DNA of 7,274 nucleotides from contig CANHNG010000084.1 of assembly GCA_947461915.1 (NCBI GenBank), forward strand, positions 1-7,274, written 5' to 3'. The notes under the pieces are model-generated. The model saw nothing but the letters and a program-made list of their open reading frames with translations. It made no database searches and had not been told where the DNA came from. Shown piece after piece: positions 1 to 6,857 of the stretch (positions are counted from its first letter, which is position 1; every line of letters begins with the position of its first letter). Both the position numbers and the translations under genes were made by a program. This DNA is from Flavobacteriaceae bacterium (lineage in GTDB: Bacteria; Bacteroidota; Bacteroidia; Flavobacteriales; Flavobacteriaceae).

Positions 1-2631
1 ACCTATGCTCGCGAGAAAGGAAACGAAGTGGTGATGCTCAGCGTGAAAAAACGTTCGGGTCAAAACATGATTTCTGCCATTGACCAAGTTAAAGAAAGAA
101 TAGAAAAAGCTCAAGCCTCCTATTTGCCAAAAAACCTAAAAATCGAAATGACAAACGACCAATCTTCTCGTGTTGAACACCAGGTTGATGAATTGTCGAA
201 CCACATTATTTTTGGGATTATTCTAGTAATGATTGTGTTGATGTTCACTATGGGACTCCGAAATTCGTTGTTCGTAGGAACGGCAATTCCGCTGTCTATG
301 ATGATTGCGTTTGCCCTACTATCGGCTCTAGGGCTGACGTTGAACACTATGGTTCTTTTTGGATTGGTAATGGGATTAGGAATGCTAGTTGATGACGGAA
401 TTGTGGTTGTCGACAACGTTTTTGCTAACATGAAAAAAGGATTGCCTAGAATAGAAGCTTCAAAAGTGGGTATTGGCGAAATCGCTTGGCCCGTAATTTC
501 ATCAACAGCTACCACATTGATGGCGTTTCTTCCATTCGCCTTATGGCCGGGAACCATGGGTAAATTCATGAAATATTTTCCAATGACCCTGACCGTGACC
601 CTTACAGCCTCTTTATTTGTGGCCATGGTTATCAATGCCGCAATGACGGGTGGTTCGATGGATATTGAAGATAAAAATATTTCTAAAAAGAATTTAAAAT
701 TCTATACCATTCTATTTTTGGCATTCGGAATATTCTTGGCTTTCATTGGATCAAAATATACGTATGACAGTAAATTTTTAAGAGGAGTCGGGCATTTATT
801 ACTCATTTCAACAGTGCTAATGTGGTTGTATTTCTTAAAGATTTACCAATGGACACAGGATTTCCAACACAGTTTTTTTCCAGGAATGGAAGAGAAATAC
901 AAAGTTTTTTTAGCAAAAATCCTTACCAAAAAGAAATCGTGGTATGCCTTGGGAGGAATTATCGGATTGTTGTTTTTTTCCTTTGTATTACTAGGTGCTT
1001 TCCCGAGAAAAGTATTGTTTTTTCCGGACAACATCCCGAATCAAGTGATTGCTTATATCGAATATCCGCAAGGAACTTCGATTGAAAAAACCAATAAGGC
1101 GACACTTTTTGTAGAAAATCAAGTAATTGAAATTTTGCAAAAATACGTAGATCCAAAAACAGACAAAAACTTCCTTGCTGAATCTATCGTTTCCCAAGTG
1201 GGCAAAGGTGCCGGAAACCCGAATGTCGATGCGGGTTCTGCCTCTGAAACACCTTATAAAGGAAAAGTAACGGTGAGTTTTTCGGAATTCAAGTTCCGTA
1301 AAGGCATCAATACTTCGGATATTTTGGAAGAAATTCGTTCCAAAGTAAAAGCCATTGCCGGAGCCACGATTACTGTCGAAAAAGATGCCAATGGTCCACC
1401 TGCAGGGTATCCTATCAGTATTGAATTAAAGGGGACGGATTACGACCTGATGCTAAAAGAAGGGGATAAAATGATTGATTTTGTCAATTCCAAGAACATT
1501 CCCGGAATAGAAAAATTGAGTATTGACATCAACAAAGACAGTCCAGAATTAGAAGTGAAAGTCGACAGGGTAAACGCCGGAAGTATGGGGGTTTCTACCG
1601 GACAGTTGGGCTTTACTTTGCGTCGTTCGGTTTACGGCCAAGAAATTTCGACCTATAAAGAAGGTGATGACGATTACAATATAGTGATGCGCATGCAGGA
1701 TGATCAACGCAAGAATGAAAACATTCTTTTCAACCAATCATTGACTTTCAGAAACCAAAACAATGGTCAAATCGTTCAAGTTCCTGTTTCGGCCATTTCG
1801 CAAACCGAAAAAACACAGACTTACAACCAAATCAAAAGAAAGAATAACAAGCGCATTATGACGATTTATTCGAATGTATTGACGGGTTTTAATGGGGATG
1901 AAATTACCAAACAAATCAAGGCGGAATTAAAAAACTATAATTTACCAAAAGACGTGAGCTATTCCTTCTCAGGGGTGCAGGAAGAACAAGGCAAAAACCA
2001 AAGTTTCTTGATGTATGCGCTGTTCTTGGCTTTGGCTGGAATCACCATCATTATCGTGTTGCAATTTAATTCGGTGTCAAAAACCATGGTGATTTTGTTC
2101 ACGGTAATTCTGAGTTTCAGTGGTGTTTTCTATGGTTACGTCATTGCCAATATGGATTTCGTTATCCTGATGACGATGATGGGAATCATATCACTGGCGG
2201 GTATCGTAGTGAAAAACGGAATCGTGTTAATGGATTTCTTCGTCTTGCTGATGGACAAAAAGGTGTATGACAAAGGCGTGGAATCGCACGATGATTTAAC
2301 CTTGGACGAAATTAAGGAAGTCATCATCGAATCCGGTAAATCACGTTTGCGCCCGGTATTGTTGACCGCTTTAACGGCAGTTTTGGGATTGATTCCTTTG
2401 GCCATTGGGTTGAACTTTGACTTCTTTACCCTGATTACTGATTTCAACCCCCACTTTTTTATGGGTGGTGACAACGTGATTTTCTGGGGGCCATTGGCTT
2501 GGACGATTATCTTCGGACTGACCTACGCCACGGTTTTGACCTTGGTGATGGTTCCGGTAATGTTCTATTTGGTGAAAAGAACCAAGTATTGGTTGCGTGA
2601 CAGAAGAGAAGCAAGATCTATAGAAATATAA
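1..2631 (+). CDS. RND-family efflux permease (AcrB/HAE1-like), 5' end outside window
   Basis: Inner-membrane proton-driven permease of a presumed tripartite efflux pump. The frame is open from base 1; 876 codons are present and, by alignment from memory with AcrB, roughly 275 N-terminal residues are missing. The GTG codons at 28 and 31 are internal, not starts. Numbering from the first codon in the window: membrane segments corresponding to TM2-TM6 lie at about 67-218, TM7 at 314-335, the second periplasmic loop at about 336-667, and TM8-TM12 at 668-858. The proton-relay residues of the family are all visible: Asp131-Asp132 in TM4 (LVDDGIVVVDNV), Lys738 in TM10 (VVKNGIVLMDF), and Arg782 and Thr789 in RLRPVLLT, matching AcrB D407/D408, K940, R971 and T978. 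The Asp-Asp pair favours a drug/hydrophobe-type pump over a CusA-type metal pump. Two additional hydrophobic stretches (about 234-253 and 262-282) sit between TM6 and TM7. The substrate cannot be told from sequence. Adaptor and outer-membrane partners are expected to the left. Confidence 0.95.
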   Translation, partial: TYAREKGNEVVMLSVKKRSGQNMISAIDQVKERIEKAQASYLPKNLKIEMTNDQSSRVEHQVDELSNHIIFGIILVMIVLMFTMGLRNSLFVGTAIPLSMMIAFALLSALGLTLNTMVLFGLVMGLGMLVDDGIVVVDNVFANMKKGLPRIEASKVGIGEIAWPVISSTATTLMAFLPFALWPGTMGKFMKYFPMTLTVTLTASLFVAMVINAAMTGGSMDIEDKNISKKNLKFYTILFLAFGIFLAFIGSKYTYDSKFLRGVGHLLLISTVLMWLYFLKIYQWTQDFQHSFFPGMEEKYKVFLAKILTKKKSWYALGGIIGLLFFSFVLLGAFPRKVLFFPDNIPNQVIAYIEYPQGTSIEKTNKATLFVENQVIEILQKYVDPKTDKNFLAESIVSQVGKGAGNPNVDAGSASETPYKGKVTVSFSEFKFRKGINTSDILEEIRSKVKAIAGATITVEKDANGPPAGYPISIELKGTDYDLMLKEGDKMIDFVNSKNIPGIEKLSIDINKDSPELEVKVDRVNAGSMGVSTGQLGFTLRRSVYGQEISTYKEGDDDYNIVMRMQDDQRKNENILFNQSLTFRNQNNGQIVQVPVSAISQTEKTQTYNQIKRKNNKRIMTIYSNVLTGFNGDEITKQIKAELKNYNLPKDVSYSFSGVQEEQGKNQSFLMYALFLALAGITIIIVLQFNSVSKTMVILFTVILSFSGVFYGYVIANMDFVILMTMMGIISLAGIVVKNGIVLMDFFVLLMDKKVYDKGVESHDDLTLDEIKEVIIESGKSRLRPVLLTALTAVLGLIPLAIGLNFDFFTLITDFNPHFFMGGDNVIFWGPLAWTIIFGLTYATVLTLVMVPVMFYLVKRTKYWLRDRREARSIEI

Positions 2632-2647
2632 TTTTTTTATACTATTG

Positions 2648-2685
2648 AAACCACCTGAAATTTGATTTTGGGTGGTTTTTTGTTT
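2648..2685 (+). terminator. Intrinsic terminator of the RND permease gene
   Basis: Bases 2648-2661 pair with 2665-2678, giving a 14-bp stem (two adjacent G-U pairs in the middle) with a TTG loop. The core is CCACC/GGTGG. A T-rich tract (TTT G TTTTT) follows directly. It starts 17 bases after the permease stop codon, as expected for a gene-end terminator. Confidence 0.85.
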
Positions 2686-2788
2686 TTATTGGGAATATAT
2701 TTATTTTTTTCATGCAACAAACGAGAGCTGGCAACTAAAAAACTATAACCATTTTAGAATTTGACAAATCTTGACTATTACATAAATC

Positions 2789-2829
2789 AAAATCGGCAGT
2801 TACAAAAATTTGTAACTGCCGATTTTTTT
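2789..2829. terminator. Perfect 18-bp hairpin, probable bidirectional terminator between convergent genes
   Basis: Bases 2789-2806 are the exact reverse complement of 2809-2826 with only AA between them; the core is TCGGCAGTTAC/GTAACTGCCGA. On the + strand the stem merges into seven T residues (2823-2829), a typical terminator. On the - strand it lies about 170 bases after the thioredoxin-like gene and is followed only by a weaker T-rich stretch. It could end that transcript and catch read-through from the permease side. Direction of use is inferred. Confidence 0.7.
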
Positions 2830-2995
2830 ATAGACGCTATTGTATTGATTTAATTTGCAGAATAGATTATCCAATTTTAATTTGGCTTTCTGTTTTCTGA
2901 CCTCGTGAGCATCTTTGTATACCCTAAATTTAAAAAATAAATCTTGATTAAAAAAATATTTGGACGACAATTTAACTCCTAATCCGTCCCTATTT

Positions 2996-3991
2996 TTACT
3001 GTACTAATTTCCCCAACTCTTCTTTCAATTCAGGGTTGGATGGTCTTAAAGCATCGGAATGAACCACTTTTCCGTTTGGATCTATTAATATAAATCTCGG
3101 GATGCTATTAATACTAAAACTTTTTATAAAATCGGAATTCCAATTTTTATCGGCAAACAGTTGAATGCCTCCCAATTGCTTTTCGGTCACAAAATTTTTC
3201 CATTTCTCGAAATCCTTGTCTAAATCAACCGATATGCTTACAAAAGCGATATTCTTGTCATGGAATTCTTCCTCCATTTTTTTCAAAAAAGGAATTTCAC
3301 CTCTACAAGGCCCGCACCAAGTTGCCCAAACGTCAATATAAACATATTTCCCTCTTAAATCTTCGAGTTTGGTGTTTCCCCCTTTGTGGTTTACATAGTC
3401 AAATGTTTGCGCAACCGAACCACTCAACTTTTTGTTTTCTTGAGTCTTCTTATAATAGGCAGTCAAATTAGCCATGTTTGTACCAATATTTTTCTTTTGT
3501 AACGCAACAAAATTAGGATTCAATTTTATGTCATCCAATTTTAAAAAATCGGCTGCAGTTTTCTCTTTGACCAACTTGGTGAAGACTTCCTCACTTGAAG
3601 CCAAAAGCGAGTTGTAATCGTATTTTGAATCCGAGAACGTGCTTTGTGCCAAAAGATTGTTTTCTTCTGCTCCAATTCCAGAATATACAATCGATTCATA
3701 AAATTTAAGAGCGTCCATTTTAAGTTTCAAGTCGTATCCGTTTTTGAGAAACATCGGGGCGTAATCCTTGCCATCAAACAAAAAATAAATCCCCTCTTCG
3801 ACAGCAAAGGCATCATTAAACAAGCCTTTTTTGTCAATACCCATCTTTTTTACTTCCTTACCATTACTACTGTTTAGAATTTTGATGGTATCGCCTTTTC
3901 TGTTGGCAATTTCCGCTTGAAAAGTTAGATTCTGGGCATTGCCAATGAATACAAAGACATGCGTTAGAGCAATAAACACTATTTTTTTCAT
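2996..3991 (-). CDS. Exported TlpA/ResA-like thiol-disulfide protein with N-terminal DUF4369-like domain
   Basis: Thioredoxin-fold protein, probably periplasmic, that would reduce or exchange disulfides in envelope proteins; its partner is unknown. ATG at 3991-3989 is chosen because it begins directly with a signal peptide (MKK, then a hydrophobic stretch to about residue 17, with likely cleavage after Gly-Asn-Ala at 17-19). A TTG nine bases upstream (4000) would only add MDC before it. There is no lipobox cysteine, so a soluble protein is more likely than a lipoprotein. Residues about 21-115 resemble the DUF4369 domain common in Bacteroidota TlpA-like proteins, about 115-190 look helical and charged, and about 190-331 form the AhpC/TSA-thioredoxin domain. 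The active site WCGPC has cysteines 226 and 229, and the cis-proline is Pro298 (SIPRF). The total of 331 residues is normal for this architecture. It is a single-gene unit divergent from aspS. A cytochrome c maturation role is possible but not shown. Confidence 0.9.
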   Translation of the reverse strand: MKKIVFIALTHVFVFIGNAQNLTFQAEIANRKGDTIKILNSSNGKEVKKMGIDKKGLFNDAFAVEEGIYFLFDGKDYAPMFLKNGYDLKLKMDALKFYESIVYSGIGAEENNLLAQSTFSDSKYDYNSLLASSEEVFTKLVKEKTAADFLKLDDIKLNPNFVALQKKNIGTNMANLTAYYKKTQENKKLSGSVAQTFDYVNHKGGNTKLEDLRGKYVYIDVWATWCGPCRGEIPFLKKMEEEFHDKNIAFVSISVDLDKDFEKWKNFVTEKQLGGIQLFADKNWNSDFIKSFSINSIPRFILIDPNGKVVHSDALRPSNPELKEELGKLVQ

Positions 3992-4018
3992 ACAATCCAA
4001 CTTTTAAATTTAGTTGTT

Positions 4019-4026
4019 CAAATATA
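4019..4026 (-). promoter_or_regulatory. -7 promoter element (TAnnTTTG) of the thioredoxin-like gene
   Basis: Reading the - strand, TATATTTG matches the Bacteroidota -7 consensus exactly and ends 27 bases before the ATG at 3991. No good TTTG -33 element is seen at the usual distance. The match is what the sequence shows; promoter activity is inferred. Confidence 0.5.
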
Positions 4027-4078
4027 AGTTTTTTAAATAAAACTTCGGACCTTAAACCTTAAACTTCAAACAAAACTG

Positions 4079-4086
4079 TATTTTTG
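4079..4086 (+). promoter_or_regulatory. -7 promoter element (TAnnTTTG) of aspS
   Basis: TATTTTTG matches the Bacteroidota -7 consensus exactly, 19 bases before the aspS ATG, implying a 5' leader of only about a dozen bases. No clear TTTG is present at -33; that region instead contains the doubled CCTTAAA at about 4050-4063. It faces away from the element at 4019-4026, with about 52 bases between the two. Confidence 0.5.
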
Positions 4087-4105
4087 CAATCTAAAAAATA
4101 AGTCA

Positions 4106-5857
4106 ATGTATAGAAGTCATAATTGTGGTGAACTCAACGCCTCAAATATCAATACCGAAGTTACGCTTGCAGGCTGGGTTCAAAAATCACGTGATAAAGG
4201 TTTTATGAATTGGGTCGATTTACGCGACCGTTATGGTGTTACCCAATTGATTTTCGACGAAAGTCGCAGCCAAAAAGAAGTTTTCGAATTAGCCAAAACT
4301 TTGGGCCGTGAATTCGTGATTCAAGTAAAAGGAACCGTAATTGAGCGGGAAGCCAAGAATACTAACATGGTAACCGGAGATATTGAGATTTTGGTCACCG
4401 AAATGAAAATATTGAATGCCGCTTTAACTCCACCTTTCACGATTGAAGACGAAACCGATGGCGGCGAAGACATTCGAATGAAATACCGGTATCTTGACAT
4501 TCGCCGGAATCCGGTAAAAAACAACTTGCTTTTTCGTCATAAAGTAGCGATGGAAGTGCGTAAATACCTTTCGGACTTGGATTTTTGCGAAGTGGAAACG
4601 CCTTATTTAATCAAATCGACTCCTGAAGGCGCAAGGGATTTTGTGGTTCCAAGTCGAATGAACGAAGGACAATTTTATGCTTTGCCGCAATCACCACAAA
4701 CCTTCAAACAATTGTTGATGGTAGGTGGAATGGACAAGTATTTCCAAATCGTGAAATGTTTCCGTGACGAAGATTTGCGTGCAGACCGCCAACCGGAATT
4801 TACGCAAATCGATTGCGAAATGGCGTTTGTGGAACAAGAAGACATTCTGAATGTTTTCGAAGGATTGACCCGTCATTTACTTTCAGCCATAAAAGGAATC
4901 GAAGTAGAAAAATTCCCTCGAATCACCTATGATTACGCTATGAAAACGTATGGGAATGACAAACCGGACATTCGTTTCGGAATGGAATTTGGCGAGTTGA
5001 ACGAGTTTGCCCAGCACAAAGATTTTCCGGTTTTCAACGCGGCAGAATTGGTCGTAGGAATTGCCGCTCCTGGAGCAAGCGAATATACCCGAAAAGAAAT
5101 CGATGGTTTAATTGATTGGATTAAACGTCCGCAAATTGGCGCCAGCGGAATGGTTTACGTAAAATGTAACGAAGATGGAACATACAAATCATCGGTTGAC
5201 AAGTTTTATGACCAGGACGATTTGGGGAATTGGGCTAAAATAACTGGCGCAAAAGCCGGCGACATGATTTTTGTGCTTTCCGGCCCAACCGACAAAACCA
5301 GAACACAACTTTCGTCCTTACGTATGGAATTAGCCAATCGTTTGGGATTGAGAAATCCTGCAGAATTTGCTCCATTATGGGTAGTTGATTTCCCATTATT
5401 AGAATTTGAAGAAGAGAGCGGTCGTTATCATGCCATGCACCACCCGTTTACTTCCCCAAAACCGGAAGACATGCACTTATTAGAAACGAATCCAAAAGCA
5501 GTTCGTGCTAATGCTTATGATATGGTGTTGAACGGAAACGAAATTGGCGGTGGATCCATCCGTATTCATGACAAAGCCACCCAACAGTTGATGTTTAAAT
5601 ATTTAGGTTTTACCCCTGAACAAGCGGAAGATCAGTTTGGCTTTCTAATGAATGCTTTTCAATATGGCGCGCCACCACACGGAGGATTGGCTTTTGGGTT
5701 GGATCGATTGGTGGCCATACTTGGTGGACAAGAAACCATTCGGGACTTTATTGCTTTCCCAAAAAACAACTCCGGAAGAGATGTTATGATTGATGCCCCA
5801 TCGCTAATTGATGAGTTACAATTAAATGAGTTGCATATAAAATTGGATTTAGGGTAG
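4106..5857 (+). CDS. aspS: Aspartate--tRNA ligase (AspRS)
   Basis: Cytoplasmic class IIb aminoacyl-tRNA synthetase that charges tRNA-Asp with aspartate using ATP. At 583 residues it has the usual bacterial length. Domains in order: N-terminal OB-fold anticodon-binding domain (about 1-105, starting [10 protein letters not shown], with [10 protein letters not shown] and DLRDR), the catalytic core from about 125 with the flipping-loop motif [13 protein letters not shown] (172-184), the QSPQ substrate-binding segment (195-198), and motif 2 [16 protein letters not shown] (219-234). Then come the bacterial GAD insertion domain (about 290-400) and motif 3 GLAFGLDRL (527-535), followed by the conserved RDFIAFPKN. 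The ATG fits the conserved N-terminus of the family. The gene has its own -7 element and no obvious terminator before the cold-shock gene. The residue aligned with the His/Leu position linked to tRNA-Asp versus tRNA-Asp/Asn discrimination is Lys31, so specificity cannot be assigned from that position. Confidence 0.98.
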   Translation: MYRSHNCGELNASNINTEVTLAGWVQKSRDKGFMNWVDLRDRYGVTQLIFDESRSQKEVFELAKTLGREFVIQVKGTVIEREAKNTNMVTGDIEILVTEMKILNAALTPPFTIEDETDGGEDIRMKYRYLDIRRNPVKNNLLFRHKVAMEVRKYLSDLDFCEVETPYLIKSTPEGARDFVVPSRMNEGQFYALPQSPQTFKQLLMVGGMDKYFQIVKCFRDEDLRADRQPEFTQIDCEMAFVEQEDILNVFEGLTRHLLSAIKGIEVEKFPRITYDYAMKTYGNDKPDIRFGMEFGELNEFAQHKDFPVFNAAELVVGIAAPGASEYTRKEIDGLIDWIKRPQIGASGMVYVKCNEDGTYKSSVDKFYDQDDLGNWAKITGAKAGDMIFVLSGPTDKTRTQLSSLRMELANRLGLRNPAEFAPLWVVDFPLLEFEEESGRYHAMHHPFTSPKPEDMHLLETNPKAVRANAYDMVLNGNEIGGGSIRIHDKATQQLMFKYLGFTPEQAEDQFGFLMNAFQYGAPPHGGLAFGLDRLVAILGGQETIRDFIAFPKNNSGRDVMIDAPSLIDELQLNELHIKLDLG

Positions 5858-5946
5858 TTCATCGATAAAAACATGTCTTAAATCGTTGGAAATCAAAATT
5901 TTTAATAAAACTTACACAATTCTAACTTTCGTATTATATTAAATAT

Positions 5947-5954
5947 TACATTTG
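5947..5954 (+). promoter_or_regulatory. -7 promoter element (TAnnTTTG) of the cold-shock gene
   Basis: TACATTTG matches the Bacteroidota -7 consensus exactly and ends 29 bases before the ATG, implying a leader of roughly 20-25 bases. This is far shorter than the long thermosensing leader of E. coli cspA. A weak TTTCG at 5927-5931 could serve as the -33 element, with shorter than usual spacing. Confidence 0.5.
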
Positions 5955-5983
5955 CTTCATTATAAATTATTATTACTATTACA

Positions 5984-6178
5984 ATGCGTACAGGTACAGT
6001 TAAATTTTTCAATGAATCAAAAGGTTACGGATTCATTACAGACGAAGAAACAGGAAAAGACATTTTTGTTCATGCTTCAGGAATCAACGCGGAAGAACTT
6101 CGTGAAGGTGACAGAGTTAGCTATGAAGAAGAAGAAGGAAGAAAAGGAAAAGTTGCTGCGAAAGTAGCAGTTATCTAA
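5984..6178 (+). CDS. Cold-shock domain protein (CspA family)
   Basis: Small cytoplasmic single-stranded RNA/DNA-binding protein, in this family an RNA chaperone that melts mRNA structure. At 64 residues it is a complete single cold-shock domain. It begins MRTGTVKFFNESKGYGFI, with the RNP1-type motif KGYGFI at 13-18 and the RNP2-type motif DIFVH at 26-30, both carrying the aromatic residues that stack on nucleic acid bases. The C-terminal half is rich in Glu and Lys, ending in a KGKVAAKVAVI strand typical of flavobacterial members. It is a single-gene unit with its own -7 element upstream and a strong terminator downstream. Whether it is cold-induced or constitutive cannot be read from sequence, so no specific csp letter is given. 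Confidence 0.95.
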   Translation: MRTGTVKFFNESKGYGFITDEETGKDIFVHASGINAEELREGDRVSYEEEEGRKGKVAAKVAVI

Positions 6179-6197
6179 GTAAAAAATATTTTACTTA
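6176..6197 (+). repeat. Small perfect hairpin starting at the cold-shock gene stop codon
   Basis: TAAGTAAAA (6176-6184, whose first three bases are the stop codon) is the exact reverse complement of TTTTACTTA (6189-6197), with loop AATA. The stem is 9 bp but AT-rich and weak, and it lies just before the main terminator. It may be chance in AT-rich DNA or a 3'-UTR stability element. Confidence 0.4.
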
Positions 6198-6208
6198 CGA
6201 ATGTTTAG

Positions 6209-6240
6209 AGCGTCCCGATAAATCGGGACGCTTTTTTTGT
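6209..6240 (+). terminator. Strong intrinsic terminator of the cold-shock gene
   Basis: AGCGTCCCGAT (6209-6219) pairs perfectly with ATCGGGACGCT (6222-6232) across an AA spacer, and the stem runs into seven T residues (6232-6238). It is GC-rich within an AT-rich region. It is enclosed by a further inverted repeat, GAATGTTTA (6199-6207) and TAAACATTC (6243-6251). Confidence 0.9.
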
Positions 6241-6339
6241 TTTAAACATTCAAAACTACCTTAAAAATGAAACCTAGAAATGGTGTCTATTTAGTACAAA
6301 AAAAATGAGCTTCTATTTATAACTAAATGTTGTTTTAAC

Positions 6340-6370
6340 TTGTGTTTTAATTCCTTGAAACCTATATTTG
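6340..6370 (+). promoter_or_regulatory. Promoter of the nuo operon (TTG and TAnnTTTG elements)
   Basis: TATATTTG at 6363-6370 is an exact -7 consensus match. TTG at 6340-6342 lies 20 bases upstream, an acceptable spacing for the Bacteroidota -33 element. This is the best-formed promoter in the window and predicts a leader of roughly 25 bases before nuoA. Confidence 0.55.
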
Positions 6371-6402
6371 CATCATTATTTTAAAGTAAAACAATAACTG
6401 CT

Positions 6403-6768
6403 ATGCAATCCAATCAATTAGATTATTTTCCGATACTAATGCAAGCGCTTTTAGCAATTGGATTTGTTGTTGGAATGATAGTAATTTCAGGGAAATTAGG
6501 CCCTAAAAGGTCGTCTGCTGTCAAAGATGCAAACTTCGAATGTGGTGTGGAATCTTTAGGAAATGCCCGCATCCCTTTCTCGGTAAAATACTTTCTGGTT
6601 GCCATTCTTTTTGTATTATTTGACGTCGAAGTGATTTTTCTTTATCCTTGGGCAATCAATTTTAAAGAATTGGGAATGGAAGGAATGTTAAAAATGGTAA
6701 TTTTCATGCTTTTATTGTTGGTGGGATTTTTCTACATCATCAAAAAGAAGGCATTGGAATGGGAATAA
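6403..6768 (+). CDS. nuoA: NADH:quinone oxidoreductase subunit A
   Basis: Small membrane subunit of respiratory complex I, sitting where the peripheral arm meets the membrane arm near the quinone site. At 121 residues it has the usual length. Three membrane helices are visible: about 9-30, 61-84 and 94-113. The family signature is present: FECG (45-48) in the loop after helix 1, then FSVKYFLVAILFVLFDVEVI in helix 2, with the conserved acidic residues Asp74 and Glu76 and the YPWA end. The ATG at 6403 gives the expected short N-terminus, and no Shine-Dalgarno is evident. nuoB follows in the same direction, which confirms the assignment over other small membrane proteins, but with an unusually long 124-base gap filled by repeats. 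Confidence 0.97.
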   Translation: MQSNQLDYFPILMQALLAIGFVVGMIVISGKLGPKRSSAVKDANFECGVESLGNARIPFSVKYFLVAILFVLFDVEVIFLYPWAINFKELGMEGMLKMVIFMLLLLVGFFYIIKKKALEWE

Positions 6769-6773
6769 ATTAA

Positions 6774-6804
6774 TTTACGATTTGAGATTTACGATTTATG
6801 ATTT
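6774..6804 (+). repeat. 7-bp tandem array, unit TTTACGA, about 4.4 copies
   Basis: The copies read TTTACGA (6774-6780), TTTGAGA (6781-6787), TTTACGA (6788-6794), TTTATGA (6795-6801) and a partial TTT. The array begins five bases after the nuoA stop codon. The unit, rotated to GATTTAC, resembles the reverse complement of the unit of the second array before nuoB. Confidence 0.85.
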
Positions 6805-6821
6805 CTCGAATGGACAAATAA

Positions 6822-6849
6822 TGATTTTTTAAATTGGTTTGATTTTTTA
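6822..6849 (+). repeat. 10-bp direct repeat TGATTTTTTA, two copies
   Basis: Exact copies occur at 6822-6831 and 6840-6849, in the spacer between the two heptamer arrays. Both contain the GATTT core of the left array, so they may be decayed members of the same repeat family. The simple T-rich composition lowers the weight of the match. Confidence 0.5.
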
Positions 6850-6857
6850 GCTTTTTT

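Larger units (their letters stand above)
2632..2995. other. Convergent intergenic region without a supported gene
   Basis: This 364-base gap separates the + strand permease from the - strand thioredoxin-like gene. It holds the permease terminator and a perfect hairpin at 2789-2826. Otherwise it is AT-rich. The only ATG-initiated + strand frame noticed (2712-2738) has 8 codons. On the - strand a frame is open from 3003 down to its stop at 2800-2802 but has no start codon (see findings). No exact TAnnTTTG promoter element was seen on the + strand between the two hairpins. Confidence 0.7.

Noticed and set aside
28..33. GTG codons as the start of the RND permease
   Set aside because: The frame continues open to base 1 with family-like sequence, and the protein would lack TM1 and the first periplasmic subdomains. 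These codons are internal.
120..635. 171-codon open frame on the - strand inside the RND permease gene
   Set aside because: It lies antisense within a gene whose own frame encodes recognisable RND membrane segments and the TM4 Asp-Asp motif; the antisense translation has no recognisable domain.
2712..2738. Tiny ATG frame in the convergent gap
   Set aside because: It has only 8 codons and no promoter or conserved feature to support translation.
3992..4000. TTG start nine bases upstream for the thioredoxin-like gene
   Set aside because: The ATG at 3991 opens directly with a normal MKK signal peptide. The extension adds only MDC and has no support.
5858..5946. Possible terminator or small gene after aspS
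   Set aside because: The sequence is AT-rich with no stable GC-containing stem followed by a T-tract and no open frame with a plausible start.
5952..6167. 71-codon frame overlapping the cold-shock gene
   Set aside because: It is a frame-shifted shadow of the cold-shock gene, begins with TTG inside that gene's -7 promoter element, and gives no recognisable protein.
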